From Diaporthe sp. PMI_573 (Eukaryota; Ascomycota; Sordariomycetes; Diaporthales; Diaporthaceae), in NCBI GenBank assembly GCA_021399435.1, contig JAJTUP010000001.1, positions 3,286,001-3,350,000 on the forward strand: a DNA stretch of 64,000 nt. Reading direction: 5' to 3'. The notes beneath the pieces are model-generated. The model searched no databases. It had not been told where the DNA came from and saw only the letters and a list, made by a program, of their open reading frames with translations. Positions 12,254 to 24,700 of this stretch are shown piece by piece. Position 1 is the stretch's first letter; the number at the start of each line of letters is the position of its first letter. Position numbers and translations under genes: made by a program.

Positions 12254-12373
12254 CGTACCTAGAATTCAGTGCCAAAGAAGTATCCCGGTACACTACATCG
12301 TGGCTGCTCTAGTGTACCTAGGTACCCACCTAGGTACAGTACCTAGTTAGTGTGGATCGGTACCTAGGTAGGT
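12254..12373. repeat. Cluster of TACCTAGGTA-type palindromes
   Basis: Within 120 bp the core TACCTAG, or its partner CTAGGTA, recurs at about 12256, 12316, 12329, 12339 and 12361. Two copies form the full palindrome TACCTAGGTA and several share flanking GTACC. The same ten-base palindrome recurs at 57381-57390. The role is unknown. Confidence 0.75.
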
Positions 12374-12430
12374 GGGCAGTCCCCTGTGGGGCGCAAGAGC
12401 CTGTAGCCGACCCGTGCTTTGGGGCACTCT

Positions 12431-12447
12431 ACGCGTGAGAAGTCGCG
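12431..12447. promoter_or_regulatory. MCB-type (MluI cell-cycle) box upstream of dpb4
   Basis: ACGCGT occurs at 12431-12436 and a second CGCG core at 12444-12447, about 260 bp before the dpb4 ATG. ACGCGT is the site bound by MBF-type factors that drive G1/S transcription of replication genes in yeasts. Such sites also occur by chance in this GC-rich DNA, so activity is inferred. Confidence 0.45.
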
Positions 12448-12700
12448 TCGCAAAATTCCCCTACTCGGCACCGTCTACCCACTAATAATGTAGACGACTA
12501 CGACGACAACATTTCGCCCCGGCCTGCCCAACACCGCCCGCAACCGCAGCCAGCCAGCCGCTCCAAACTGACGGGCAGAGCATATTGTATTCGCATACCT
12601 CACGTCCCGGATCGACATAACCCAGGCGCTGCACCCCCCACCTCCGCCTCCTTGCCTTCCACTCGCACTCACCGCGACACACGCCCGATCGATACGCACC

Positions 12701-13994
12701 ATGTCGTCGCGCAAGAGCGACGCCTCAGCCTCAGGGGCGAGGTTTGCCCCCATAAACGACTCTCCGGCCACCTCCACCATCGCAACGCCGTCCCCGGGAC
12801 TCGCAAAGCCCTCCATGGACACCTCGATGCCGCCCCCGAGCCTGCCCCCTCCCGGCCTCGCTCAGACGCCCGAGGCCGTGCACCCACCGAGGCCCACGTC
12901 GTCATCAGCCGCGGCAGCGCACGCGTCAGGCGCAGAGCCCTCACAATCCACCCCGTCTGAGAAGAGCAAGGACGACGAGAAGAAGACGAGCGGCGGCGGG
13001 CACCCCAAGGAGGCTGTCACTATCCCCATCGAGGTACGGCGATGCGCCTGGCAGTCAGGTGTTCCCCGCGAGTACGAGGCGCCCGTGTGCTGATACTAAA
13101 TTCATGCTCAGGAGTTACAATTACCCAAGTCCATAATCACGCGTCTGGCCAAGGGCGTCCTGCCCCCAAACACCCAGATCCAGGCCAATGCCATACTGGC
13201 CATGACTAAGAGCGCAACCGTGTTTATAAATCACCTGGCAAATGCGTATGTCCCTTGATCACCCAATCATGAGCCCAGAGGCGAACTGACAAACATCCTG
13301 TTTCTGTGCCACAGGGCCAACGAGGTCACGACGCTCCAAAACAAAAAGACTGTCATGCCCGCCGATGTTTTCAGGGCTCTGGATGACATAGAGTTCGGGT
13401 TCATGCGTGAGCGCGTAGAAGCCGAGTTTGCAAGTGCGTAATAACCCCCCCCCCCAACTCACCCCCAGCAACAACAACCATTGCTACACCATCAGGGTGC
13501 CCGGAAATCACTGACACTCCATCTGTGCTGCAGAATTCAACGAGGTCCAGACCAGCAAGCGGTCGACCTACAGAAAGAAGGTCGCGGCGGCCAAGAAGGC
13601 CACCAAGGGGGATGGCGAGGACGGCGCAGAAGCTTCAATGGCAGGGGCCGACGGGGACACGAAAATGGGCGGCGGCGACACGACCGTGAACTCGGTCGCG
13701 GACACGAGTGCGGCAGGAGGAGGAGGAGGCCAGCCGCGGGCCAAGAAGGCCAGGACGGACGGCAGCAACGGCGACCAGATGGACGTCGACGAGGAGGTCG
13801 CCGACGCCAGCGACCCGGAGAGCGTGCCCGACGAGGAAGGGGATGGCGCTGAGGATGAGGACGAGGAGGAGGCAGATGAGGAGGATGAGGAAGAAGACGA
13901 GGGCGACGAGGCCGAGAACGGCGACGAGCTGGAAGAGCGGCAGGGCAGGCCGGACGAGGATGAGGCCCTGGACGATGGGAACAACAGTGACTAG
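12701..13994 (+). CDS. dpb4: DNA polymerase epsilon subunit D / Dpb4 histone-fold protein
   Basis: Four exons: 12701-13033, 13112-13245, 13315-13433 and 13534-13994, giving 348 residues. Residues 1-110 form a Pro/Ser/Ala-rich extension. A histone fold follows (about 110-195): IPIEELQLPKS, IITRLAKGVLP, NAILAMTKSATVFINHLA and KTVMPADVFRALDDIEF are the signature of the POLE3/Dpb4 family. The tail is basic and then strongly acidic (long Asp/Glu runs from about residue 275). The family protein pairs with Dpb3 in the leading-strand polymerase and also serves in ISW2/CHRAC-type chromatin remodelling. All introns are GT-AG; the third begins with a run of 12 C near 13444. Length exceeds yeast Dpb4 because of the N-terminal extension and acidic tail. 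The start sits in a CACCATG context. Family assignment is strong; function is inferred from it. Confidence 0.92.
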
Positions 13995-16184
13995 GCTCGA
14001 TAATATCACCAGCCACGGGGCACGCCCTAGGCCAAAGGCGCCTTTGGTACTTCAAATTTTGCAGCGAACCTCTTGCTCGGATAGAAGGTGTGATGCACCA
14101 CTGTCACCAAAGACCCGAAGGGCGGGCGATGCGCCGAGACGTACTCATCTGCGGACCCTCGATCTTGTCGCATTCTCCTCTCCCGCCGGGAAGACCTGTC
14201 CACCACCTTTCCTCATACTGAGCTAGCTGGCTACTGTATGTAGCCCGGCGCTCTCTGGCCATTCTGCTGCCGCGAGTTCAGCTCGTCATGGATGAATCGA
14301 AACCAAAATCCGTCACATGTGCGACGCTCACCACTGGCTTGTCTCGGGTCACCTGTGGTGTCAGGTTACATTTGCGGTGCCTGGCTTGAGAGGGCTGGTT
14401 GGTGGCCTGCTCGAAGCCACGGGAATTCCCGCAGGTAGTGTCTGCGCGCGGGATATGGATGATGGGCCGCCGGCCGCCCTACTTGTTACTTTCAAGGTGG
14501 GCAGAGACTACTTGGCTTGTCTCGGGGCCATTGCTTGGCGGTCTGACAGGCACCCCCATATAGTGTCTTCGCGGGAGACCGAGTAAAGTGTCAAGGGGCC
14601 CTGGCACTCACAATTCGCATATGAGCACTCGGGCATTTTCATCTGGTGCTTGGGTGGGAATCCGTCTAGGTTCGATACCTTCGTAGACCTTGCCGTCGCC
14701 ACAGACCTCTGTTCATCGCCCTTCACTCCCACATCTGTGTCTGCTGCTCCTGCATACCAGGGCCGCAGTTTCGACCTGGGCAGGAGGCGAGTCTTTCGCA
14801 ACCGACACTCATTTGATGTCTCACCGTCCCGTAGCTGGTTGACCTAGTTAGTCGTAGACGAAACACATTTTGGAAACTTTGGCGGGACGGTGATTTCGGG
14901 CAGCGCAGATGAAGAGAAGCAAAACTTTGGCAAAGTATATTAAAGCAACACTGCCGCCTTCCTCGCGGCGCCTGACGTGCAGTCGCCATTGAGAAATCGA
15001 CGCAAGGACGGTAGCAGAATATAAGGGCCTCCGCCTCCCACCGCTGTGCCCATGCCTGAGTCCAACATCTGAGCTGACACTGGCAGAAAGAAGTGACCCA
15101 ACTCGGAAAGCAAAACTCAAACAAAACGAGCAATGCCCAGCCTCTCCCACCCAGTGAGATTGCGCGAGGCAATACTGCCAGTCAGCGAATAAAACCACGT
15201 GTACTAACACAATAAGTTCAAGAGAATCGGCAGGAAGTAACTGCGTGACAAATGAACTCCTCCGATGCTTAGAATGTAGCCGTCCAAGATCTGCGATCTC
15301 GACATGTAAACACAAAGCCCAATGGGCCGGGTATCAACACATCGAGGAAAAAAACGATGGTAAAAAAGTTCGAATGGAAGTGGAGCATCCCACAATGCCG
15401 CCGCGTTGTATGCGAAACCAGGGGGGTAACCGCATGGCCCAAGGATATCCGACTGCCCAGACCTGAACAAGAACTAAGAAAAACAGAAAAACAGTGTCCA
15501 TCTGACCACGAAAGAAACCAGGTATACCACCGGAGAGCACAAGCCTGACCACGCCACAGGAGAGCAGGGTATCAGCAGAACCAGCGACCCGCAGACTCGG
15601 GTCCGCGTATCATCCGCACCATTTGAAAAATCAACCTCCTCCAAATGTAAGCAACTTCCACAAAGCAATCATGTATATCTTCAACGTAAGCGAGTCCTAA
15701 TGCACGCTGTATGGGTCGCTTAAATCGTACGTAAACCAAGGAGCTGGGCCATGAAGTTGCCAGGGAGTTGGGCCCGTCGAGATTGGACGCGTGCCAGGCA
15801 TTCTGGCCCCCAGCCCACGGTGGTGCCAAGACCAGACTGTATGTACACTCAAAAAGCAGTCACTCGTGAAGGGTTATTGTCGAATGCGTATCTCGTTTCA
15901 ACATCCAAAGCGTTCAAGATCAAGTTAGGCCGTAGCTTCGTTTGCGGCTCGGACTCGCATTGGTGATTGAGATGTGCGGAGCTGTCAAGTGATCCGCAGA
16001 GACAGAGTCTTGCCACCGAACGTCCTCAGCCACTTGGGCGACTCGAGTGTAGGCGCGGGGATGACAATGAAAAATCCCAGGGTCGGGGCCAAATTGCGTC
16101 TGCGTCTTTGCCCGTTCCTTCCATCCCGCAACTCTTCGCAGTAATCGCCTGGTCGCTCCGATAGGGTGTCCTAACTCTTTTCTC
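13995..16184. other. 2.2-kb region between convergent dpb4 and rsc7
   Basis: The two neighbours point at each other, so this stretch holds their 3' UTRs. Remaining frames are short and family-less. No repeat or RNA gene was recognised. Confidence 0.6.
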
Positions 16185-18575
16185 CTACTGAGGCTGCTGT
16201 GTCCACCACTGCTGTGGCTGTGGCTGCTGCTGCTGTCCTGACCATGCCTGTGTGACAGCCGGTGAGGGAGTTGAGCCTTGGTGCATGTATTGGCGTGGCG
16301 TTTGATGGTCGTATGGCGATGGGGCAGGGTAGCCTTGTGCCATTCCTGGCATGCCAGAATAGGGCATCCCGCCTTGCTGTACCGAACCAGAGGTGCTCGA
16401 GTGTCGCATCTGAGACGTAGAGCTCTGTGGGGGGTGGGGGGACTGCTGCGCCTGCTGGTTGTGGGTATACCCGTACTGGGGTGTTTGCGGCGTTGGTGGC
16501 CACATCTGGCTTGAAGGTTGATACCCATAGCCCTGGGCTGTCTGCGGCATGCTGGCGGTAGACCCTGAAGACAAGCTTGTTGGCTTTGATTGCGGCTGGC
16601 TTGGAACTTGGGCCATACCTCTCATCGTCGACGACTGGCTTATGGGGTTTTGGGCCTGGATTGGGTTCGAGTACGGCGGCGCAGTCATCATTAGCTGAGG
16701 ACTCTGGCTTGGGACCAGCCCGGAATGCTGCTGCGACATTCCTGCCGACGTCGCGTGAGGCGACTGCGTGGCACGGGACGTTGGAATACTGGCGTCAGCG
16801 GTACCAACACTGACAGGCTGGGTCAAGGCCGCGGATACTGGCTGCTCATGAGGCCTTCGCCACATGTTGTTCATGTAATCGGTCCGCATCTCACGCTGTT
16901 GGTTGACCGATCGGTTGTACTCAGCGGCATGGTGAGCTTGCGCGTGGATTTCAGGCATCGCGGTTGGTTGAGATCTGTCCTGGTAAGGAGGGCCAGTGAT
17001 CTCCTGTCGAGGCCCAGTCTTGAGGATGGACGAGTAATCGGTCCGTCGGGAGTCAGGGTATTCTGACGGTGTTAGCTTGTGCACTCCTTGTCCGGCGTGT
17101 GCCCAACCGGATCACGTCAAAACATACCTTGTTGTATGAGTTGGGGATGTGGAGCACCACCAAACTGCGCTGGGTTGTTGCTGTAGACTATCTCTCCCTG
17201 GGGACCTCCCAGCAGGGAAGCACTCTGCTCCGCAGCCGCCGCCGCTTCTCGGGCCTTGGACGCACCAGGCCTCTTCTCACCAGCTAGGTCGGCCTCAGTG
17301 AAGCCTTGCTTCCTAGCTTTCGTTTCCCAGTAGTCATCTCGGACTCTCCGGCCACTGACAATGACTCGGCTGCCGAACTGACGAAACATACTTCGAGCTG
17401 TGACAATCGCTATTTGTCTTGATCTGTACGAGAAAGGGAGAATCTCCTGGCTGACGAGGTCGTCCTTCTCCGTCTGGTTGGCGATGATCTTGAACAAAGA
17501 TCGGTTCTTGTTGAAAAGCAAATACGAGTCACGGTATCCAAGGACCCTCGCGCACTCGGTCGCCAACATGAAGAGCTTCTCTCCTCGGTTCGGCACGAGA
17601 AATGTCCGACAGCGATATTCGCGGCCCCCTAGTAGCTGTCCGTTGGGCATGACCTTCTTTTCCCCGGCCTCATCGATTTCCCGGGGCAGATACTCATCGC
17701 CTCCTGGGCCAAGCTGGTCCGTGGTGTGGTCCCTAACCGTGGGCAATGCCTTCAAGGTCGACTTGGTCGGAGTGGGCTTGGGCGGCGAGGACGCCGACGC
17801 CTGGGAAGGCGTGTAGCTGGGTTGCGGTCCCGGGAGAGGCGCATTTTGGGACTGGGGGGTCTGGGGTGGGATTGATTGTTGCATCGGAACTGGCGCCTGG
17901 GTAGGACTTTCTGATATAGAGCCGGGAGGTTTCGATTTCATGGACTTTCCTCGTTTCTTGGGGTTTCGATCTGCTTGCGCGACAACGCCATCAGCCCGAG
18001 GTCCGCACGCCGTGTCGCACTGCCCCGATCATGTAACATGAGACATGTCGATGGCGACCTGACACAGCTACACAAAATTGACCACGACATACCTTCATCC
18101 CCAGCCGGACCAGGGGACCGCGCTTCGTACGTGCCCGGCGACCGGCTCCTCTTGACGCCTCTTGTGTTCTGATCAAGCAGTTCTGCGAGGCTGCGCATCA
18201 GCATCATTGAGCCATGGTCAGTAGCGAACATAAAGACGTCGCGATGCGGGGCGACACGAGAGAAAAAGACTGGGCACGGCGCATCGACCTGCAGTCAGGG
18301 TTGAGAACAGGTCTTTGCGACCGTGGTGCGGAGGGCAGCGGAGGGCAGCGAGGTGATGCAATAGGATGCATTGCGGTGGTCGCGTTGCGGTGGCCGGCGA
18401 TGCTGCGCAGCAAAGCGCAGCGAAGCGCGGGCCAGGGCGCGCCCCGGTTCAGCGGGAGGGGTCGCGATGGTTCATGTATGACACTTGGGAGGGTGGCGGC
18501 CAACTTACCGGACGATGCGAGAGCAGCAGGATTGATTGTCGCACTGTCAGCAGCGTTAGGCTGTGCGGAGTACAT
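16185..18575 (-). CDS. rsc7: Chromatin-remodelling complex subunit Rsc7/Swp82 family
   Basis: Four exons on the minus strand: 18575-18509, 18182-18093, 17970-17128 and 17062-16185, giving 625 residues (start MYSAQPNAAD). The first two exons carry a short segment ending in GVKRSRSPG and a basic patch (RNPKKRGK). The Rsc7/Swp82 domain lies at about residues 165-290, with REYRCRTFLVPNRGEKLFMLATECARVLG, YLLFNKNRSL, SYRSRQIAIVTARSMFRQFG and DDYWETKARKQG visible. The C-terminal 300 residues are Gln/Ser/Pro-rich low complexity, ending in QQPQ runs. Family role: accessory subunit of RSC and related SWI/SNF remodellers in the nucleus. The first intron is 326 bp, long for this window. The first exon rests only on splice logic and frame, so the N-terminus is less sure than the domain. 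Confidence 0.87.
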
Positions 18576-20385
18576 TGAGCGCAGCAGCGACAGTATCGGC
18601 ACCCAAGTCCACGGGTCGGCGAAACGACGTGTCTTGATATAGTTGGAGGGTTGATGTGAAGTGGATGCAAAGAGTGCGAAGCTTGACTTGGGGAGTGTGC
18701 ACAGCGACTTGATGCAGGCAGGGCAAGGGGCAGCAGGGCAAGGGCAGGGCAGGGCAGGACAAGGGCAGGCTGGACTGTGCGTGCGTGGTGTGCGTACCTA
18801 ATGGTTGGCACGAACCCCAGTGCCTTGACTCTCGACTATTGAGAAATAATGAGAAGGAAAAATGGTATTCGCTGCCTTCTGGCGCCGCTGAACGGGGATT
18901 TGGTCAGTCCGTCCTGGGCGTCTGGGGGACCGTGGGTGCGTGGGAAGAGGAAGGGGGGCCGTTCGCTTCGCTTCGCTTCCCGGACAGTGGTACCTCGATG
19001 CTGGGTCACGGTACTGGGCCGCTGGATGCTGCACGGCGAATGCTACCACTTAAGTACCAGGGTAGTGAAGAGGTTAGAAAATGGGCCGAACCCGTTTTGG
19101 CCTGGTGGTGGCAAGCAGGGACTGCTGGATGGGGGATGAAGGGGGGGGGTGCGAGGTGTGCGGTTTTGTAGAGGTGGCCGGTTGACAAGGGCCACCACGC
19201 GAAGAACGGGAAAGCTGGTGGGGCGGGCTGCAGGGCGGAACAAACGAAAGTGGCTTCGTTTCCCGCTGTGGTGGTGGAGGGACGGCCTGATCCAGTGCAG
19301 TAAACACTCAATTCAGCATCGGACGTGGACCATATGTCTGTATAAGAGCATGCATGTGTGACTGTCCCGTCTGTTCTGCCACTGTGGATGGATAGGATGA
19401 GGATACAGGGTCGAAGCCGGTCGGAAGAGAGGCAGATCAATCGGAGCCTTTTGAGTTAGCCCTGACGAATGATGATGGGACTGGCGGCAATCAAAAATAT
19501 TGGGGCCGGTAAGTCAGCAGTCGCATCTGTTACTAATGAGATCGGAGGGGCTTTTCTGGCACGGGCGGACTGCTTGCGCCTAGGACCCGTATTGGGATCG
19601 AGTCGTGCTTTTTCTCGGGCTGCCCTGTCGTCGACACCGGTCCGATGGGCGCGAATGGGCGTCTCTCCCGCAACGCCCCTGGCCCGTACGCGCTGGTGAA
19701 TGGCAGGCGCGTGGAGCAATAAGTTCACCCAAAGCGTCAAGTCTGACGTGCGCGTGCGTGTGCACTCTTGGGTCGTGGAGGGAGGCTGCAGGCGTTGTGT
19801 AGCCGAGATTTTTCGGCAGTGGCACAGGGGGTCGGTTGGCAGCAAAGGCCGCCGCGAACCTTGGAAGGCAGTGGTGGATGCGCTGCGCTGTGATGCTGCG
19901 TCTCTGGATGTCGAAGGGGCCCAGACACGGGCAATGAGGCTTTTTGGGTTGGTGGGTGGTGGATGCTCTCCGGCGCTCTCAGAGCATGTGGGCGTTGACA
20001 GCGCTATGTTGTACTGGCAATATCCTTGCTGTGGCGCAGAGACTGGCAGAGGGTGTGCGCCCGAGGTGGGTGAGTGTGAGGGTACTAAATCGATGCGTGT
20101 GAGCGGATGACGATGATGGAGTGGAGCATCCGGGTCGCGACGACACGACACGACAGGTAGGCAGGCCTCTTGCTGTGTAGGTGAGGGAGATGGTTGGGTT
20201 CAAGATCCCAACCTGCGAGGTACGGCGAGAGGGTCTAGTTTGCCTGCTTCAACGAGATCCAGCAGGTAGAGGGAGATGACAAATGGAAGAGGCGCGATGG
20301 TTGTCGGACACCAGGTATGTCAGGACAAGACCGTGACGGGGGCAGCTGGAGAAGAAGCGCCGCGGCAAAACACATAAGCGGATAT

Positions 20386-20422
20386 CAGACAGACAGATAG
20401 ACAGACAGACAGACAGACAGAC
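20386..20422. repeat. CAGA tetranucleotide microsatellite
   Basis: About nine CAGA units with one CAGATAGA interruption. It lies in non-coding sequence. Confidence 0.9.
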
Positions 20423-21684
20423 TACTGTGACAAAGACAGATTAAAAAGCCGGACAGAGGGACCGATAGACCAACGGGAGCAGGTCGGTTCTCGTTCTTGT
20501 CAACCATTCACTATCCCGATCTTCGTCTTTCCTTCTTTCCATCCTTCCTTCCTTCCTCGGAGTGAGCAACGATGCCCCTACCCAGCATCCTGGGAGGGAG
20601 GTGTGCGGGCGTGCGAGTGTGTGCAGAGCACGAGGAGGCCTGGCAGGTACATGCACCGTCGCAGTGTGCAACCCATGGTCAGACGGGATGGGAAAGGGGC
20701 CCCTGTCTACGCCATCCTGAAGTGAAAGCTGATGCATGATGCTGCAGCAGGGACTGCAGGGCACAGAAGGTACGGCGGGCAAGGTATCAGGATACCAGAG
20801 TACCCAGACGTCTGCATCGCGCTACTGTGCGCGCTCCGTCCGTGATACCCCACACAGCTTGGGATCACCCCAGCAGAGCTGAAGCTTGCGGAGGCTCAGA
20901 CGGCGTCGTCGCGCGAGAGCGAAAGGCACCGTCGCCCTTCCCTGCCCCCCAGTCAGACAGAAGAGACAGCAGTGCAGTACTTGGAAACCCAGATTCTCGG
21001 TGCTCGCGGGCGTCCGGGGTTGGTGGCGATCGTCATGCTCTGTGCACCACAGTCTCTTCTCTTTCTCATCCCCTCCTCCGGCGGAGGGGGCGGCAGAGAG
21101 ACGTCGACGACTTGGGCAGCCAGGCAGCCTGCAAAGACCGTGGGCGTGGAGAACCTTGGGACGAGGCAGGGACTGCAATGTCCCGATAGCCATCCCATAA
21201 GCTACCCAGCCAGCCATTTGATGGCGCCGCCGCTGCAGACAAGTCCAGAAGCAGCCAATGGTTCCGCCCAACTCCCATTTCACTTCCCCTTCAGGTTTAG
21301 CCGTCGATGGTGTTTCCGACTCAAGCCAAGATCCCGGCCGGACCAGCCACTTGGTACTGTACTGCACGACGACCATCACCCGGTCTTTACAAGCGGCATT
21401 ACTGCATTTGCTCCGGCTCAACGCCAGGTAGGAGACAGAGGCTCTGGTAACCAGATGCTGGCTGGACGTGGCGCGTGCCATCGTGGTGAAGGCACACGAG
21501 CTGGAGCCCCTTGCCCAGCGAGCGCCCAGGGCTTTTGGCGGCACCATCGGATAAATTGTCGACTTGTGTGTATTTTGCACGGCTTGAAGTATCATCCGTC
21601 AACAGGCGTCCCGCGCTGATGATGAGATGGAGAATATGCTTGCTGACCTGCAGGCAGTCAGTCAGCGAGAGGCAGGACCTGGCT

Positions 21685-21720
21685 GGCGGGCGGGCGGGCA
21701 GGCAGGCAGGCAGGCAGGCA
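21685..21720. repeat. GGCG/GGCA tetranucleotide tandem
   Basis: About nine tetranucleotide units, first GGCG-like and then GGCA, continued imperfectly to about 21735 by AGCAGGCAG. It is non-coding. Confidence 0.85.
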
Positions 21721-24700
21721 TACAAGCAGGCAGGGATGCTCACGGCTGGATGCACGCGAACAGTCAGAAGGAACAGAAGCAGGCAAGCAAAACAGGACGA
21801 GGCAGATGACACTAGCGAGAATGAGGCAAATATCCCACCCCGTTCTCCCGCCTGAACAAGAATGCGGCTTTATTACACAATACCTCCAAGTTCGTGATGA
21901 TGCGGGCTGGTATGCCTCAGAAACCGACATGGGCTTCCGTTTTCGGAACTATCTAACCCAGTATAATGCGCACACGTACATGCGCCGGACAACAACGGCC
22001 AAACAAGGCACGATGCAGACTGCATTGCATACATGCGTTTATATGCTGTGCCCTCCTTTGTTTCTGCAAATATCTGCGCATATAATCGTCCGTGTAATGT
22101 GCGTGCGGCTGCAAAACCTTCCGCGCGGGGGAGCCATGGATGCCAGCAGTCAGCAGTCAGCAGATAGCAGCAGCAGATGGTATCTATAGTAATTCCTACC
22201 TACTGTGTAGGTACGTGGATTGTAGATGGTAGGAAGGCAGGGAAGGAGCCCCTCCAGGGACCCCACCAGCCAAGCAGAGCCCGATCAAGACGAGCTTCCT
22301 GCGTGCCAACCCTGTCACCAGGACAGGAAGAGCCAGGCTGCCAGGGAGGCTTTTCCGAGATGTGACGGCTCCATTGCCCAGGCTCCAGCGTCCGTCTTGG
22401 TCACGAACTACACTACAGCACGTTTCCAACCCACAACCCAATCTTCAAACCCCTGCATTGCCTGGAGAGGGCCCGTCCAGAGCCCTGGAGCCCAAGCTCC
22501 CTCGGCTTTTATCACCTTTGTTCGCTCCTTGGATTCCATCCACCCGTCATCCAGCCTGCCATCGTCACCACTCTCCGACGGATTGGGACCGGGCAAAACG
22601 GGGCGTGACAGGGCACGGTGGTCTAGACCTGGTCCAGTGTCGGATCACGCACCGGTGAGGAAGAAGATGAGACGGTTGGCTGGCTGCTGTTCGGCGGTGC
22701 TCACGCGAGGCTGCAGTCTGGCAGTCTGGCAGTCTGGCACTCTAGCCTGGCACTTTGGCGGGTTGAAGCACGGTCCTTGGCAGAATGCGCCGTACGGTAC
22801 CAAATACTAGACAACTTGCTAAAGACCATGATGCCCGGATTTACCTCGCTCACTTCTCGAGAAGCCACCATGTCTGCAGGTCAGCAGCTAGTAGCTTGCA
22901 TGGCCGGGGACCTAGGGGAGCCCAGATTACACGGTACTGGGTACATACATACCTTCGTGTGCATTCGCCGATGCTGCCCAGGTTGCTTGCTGCTGATGAT
23001 ATTGATACTGCAAGCAGCGACTTGCTTTCCTCATCCAGAAGCCACCCCTTGTCACTATTTCCCTTCCAATCACATCCTGCGCTCTGCGTTTCAAGATTTC
23101 AGCCGACATGATGCGCCGATGCACCGCTGTTCTCGAGCGCCTGAGCTGACGTCGAGAGCCCCGACCGAGCAACACATCGGTCACAGGCTCCACTGCCCGC
23201 CAATCATCATCTCATCAATCGGTATTGCGCAGGTACGGTGTTAGTACGGCACACCAGGGCACAGTACCCTGCTGTGGTGAGCTGCCTTCCAAGAGTCCAG
23301 CCGATGGGACTAACGCGCTCCCTCCGCCTCGGATCGTTTCGAGCTACAGGCCCACACCTGGGCACTTGCAACCCGCACATGCTGCGCGGTACAGCACATC
23401 CCAGCCCAATTGAGCGTCCGTCATGCCTACCAGACGGGGCTCACTGCCAGCTCCCTGGCTCACAGATCCCATGAGGCTGAGGCTTTGCTGCTTTAACTTT
23501 TTGCACGGTACGCTATATCGCGATACCAAGTACCTATAGCACACGGACTTTACAAGGGAACTTGCTCCGCACAGACGCCGTTCACCTTCAACTGTCGTGC
23601 TCAATGACGGCGCATTGTCCTCACTAGGGTACCGCTGCGAGCAAAGGTCACAGGCCTGGAGTTTCGCGGTTTTGGCGTCTGGCGAGCTCTCGCTTCCAGA
23701 GGGCCGTTGCGACGGCGCTGCCGTCCTTTGTCACTCGTTGCCGCTGCTCCCGAAACTCTCCAGCGCCCTGGCAGCCTCGGCCTCCCACCGCGCACATCAG
23801 CAAACTCCGGTTCTCACGGAACCCATTTACAACCTGTGCGGAGCCGTGCCGCCCGGTGTGGTGTGCGGGAATCATCATTCGGGACATGACACTAGCCCAA
23901 CTAGTTTCTTTCACCGCAATCGCCATTGCAATACAAGCTGATTGCAAATAACAACGAGCCGTGACTTGGCTGGCCTCTGAACCATCTCAGGGACGGAGAT
24001 AACCACAAGCAAAAGCGCCCGGTTCGGAATCTTCCAGCTGCGAAATCACGACTTCCCCACCACCGTTGACACATGACGCGAGACTCGACTTCTCCAAATT
24101 CATGCCTTAGGATGGGCCCCGGCTCAAGGCCCCAGAGGATACAGCGCACAGCTGGGAGCTTCACTCAGGGAGCTCCCGGGCAGCTCGGGTTTGAGACGTC
24201 GATGATATCAGTCCCGCAGCTTTTCTTCGAGAATTACCCGCGACTTGCACGATGTTTGACGCCACAGCACATTGGCTCTACATGCAGCAGCTCGCTGGTC
24301 ACAAGCTACCTCGCTAGCTGCTCGTTAGCACGCATGGCACAGACGGCATGCTTCTAACCCTTGTCGGCAGGATATTACCTGGTAATAATACTTTGTCAGT
24401 CACTGTCGAAATCCAGGAAATGGTGCCGTCGATACGTGAAGCAAGGCCCACAAGCCCGCCGCGTGTTCGCTTTCCACAGCAGGATACTACCCGTCCGTCT
24501 GCCTGCTGTCTCTGCTCACCACTCCGTACAGCGGCACATTGATGACAGCGAGTCCGAGGTCTCGGCATGCCGATAAAAGATCTTACGCGTCGTTTCGCCT
24601 CTAGCCAAAAAGGGTAGGTAGGACAGAGCTCTAGGACAGTCACCTCTCCCAGAATGCACGCGGGCTGCATGTACGTCCAGAGCCAAGCCGCAGCTGCATC

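Larger units (their letters stand above)
10276..12700. other. 2.4-kb intergenic region with no recognisable gene
   Basis: Only short, overlapping frames occur and none resembles a known protein. The right third holds the TACCTAGGTA palindrome cluster (12254-12373) and the MCB-type boxes just before dpb4. A C/A-rich stretch from about 12480 to 12700 is likely the dpb4 5' UTR. Confidence 0.6.

Noticed and set aside
13537..14226. Several Ser-, Arg- or Asp-rich frames on both strands
   Set aside because: They are other frames of the low-complexity acidic tail of dpb4.
19456..20151. 231-codon minus-strand frame
   Set aside because: It is Pro/Ser/His-rich, overlaps a plus-strand frame of similar quality and shows no domain.
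20192..20213. tRNA candidate because of a T-arm-like hairpin
   Set aside because: The loop has eight bases, and no A box, acceptor stem or anticodon arm could be found around it.
20822..21595. 257-codon minus-strand frame
   Set aside because: It overlaps a 215-codon plus-strand frame; no domain, signal peptide or conserved motif is visible.
21661..21735. CRISPR-like array of short repeats
   Set aside because: It is a simple tetranucleotide tandem without spacers, in a eukaryotic genome.
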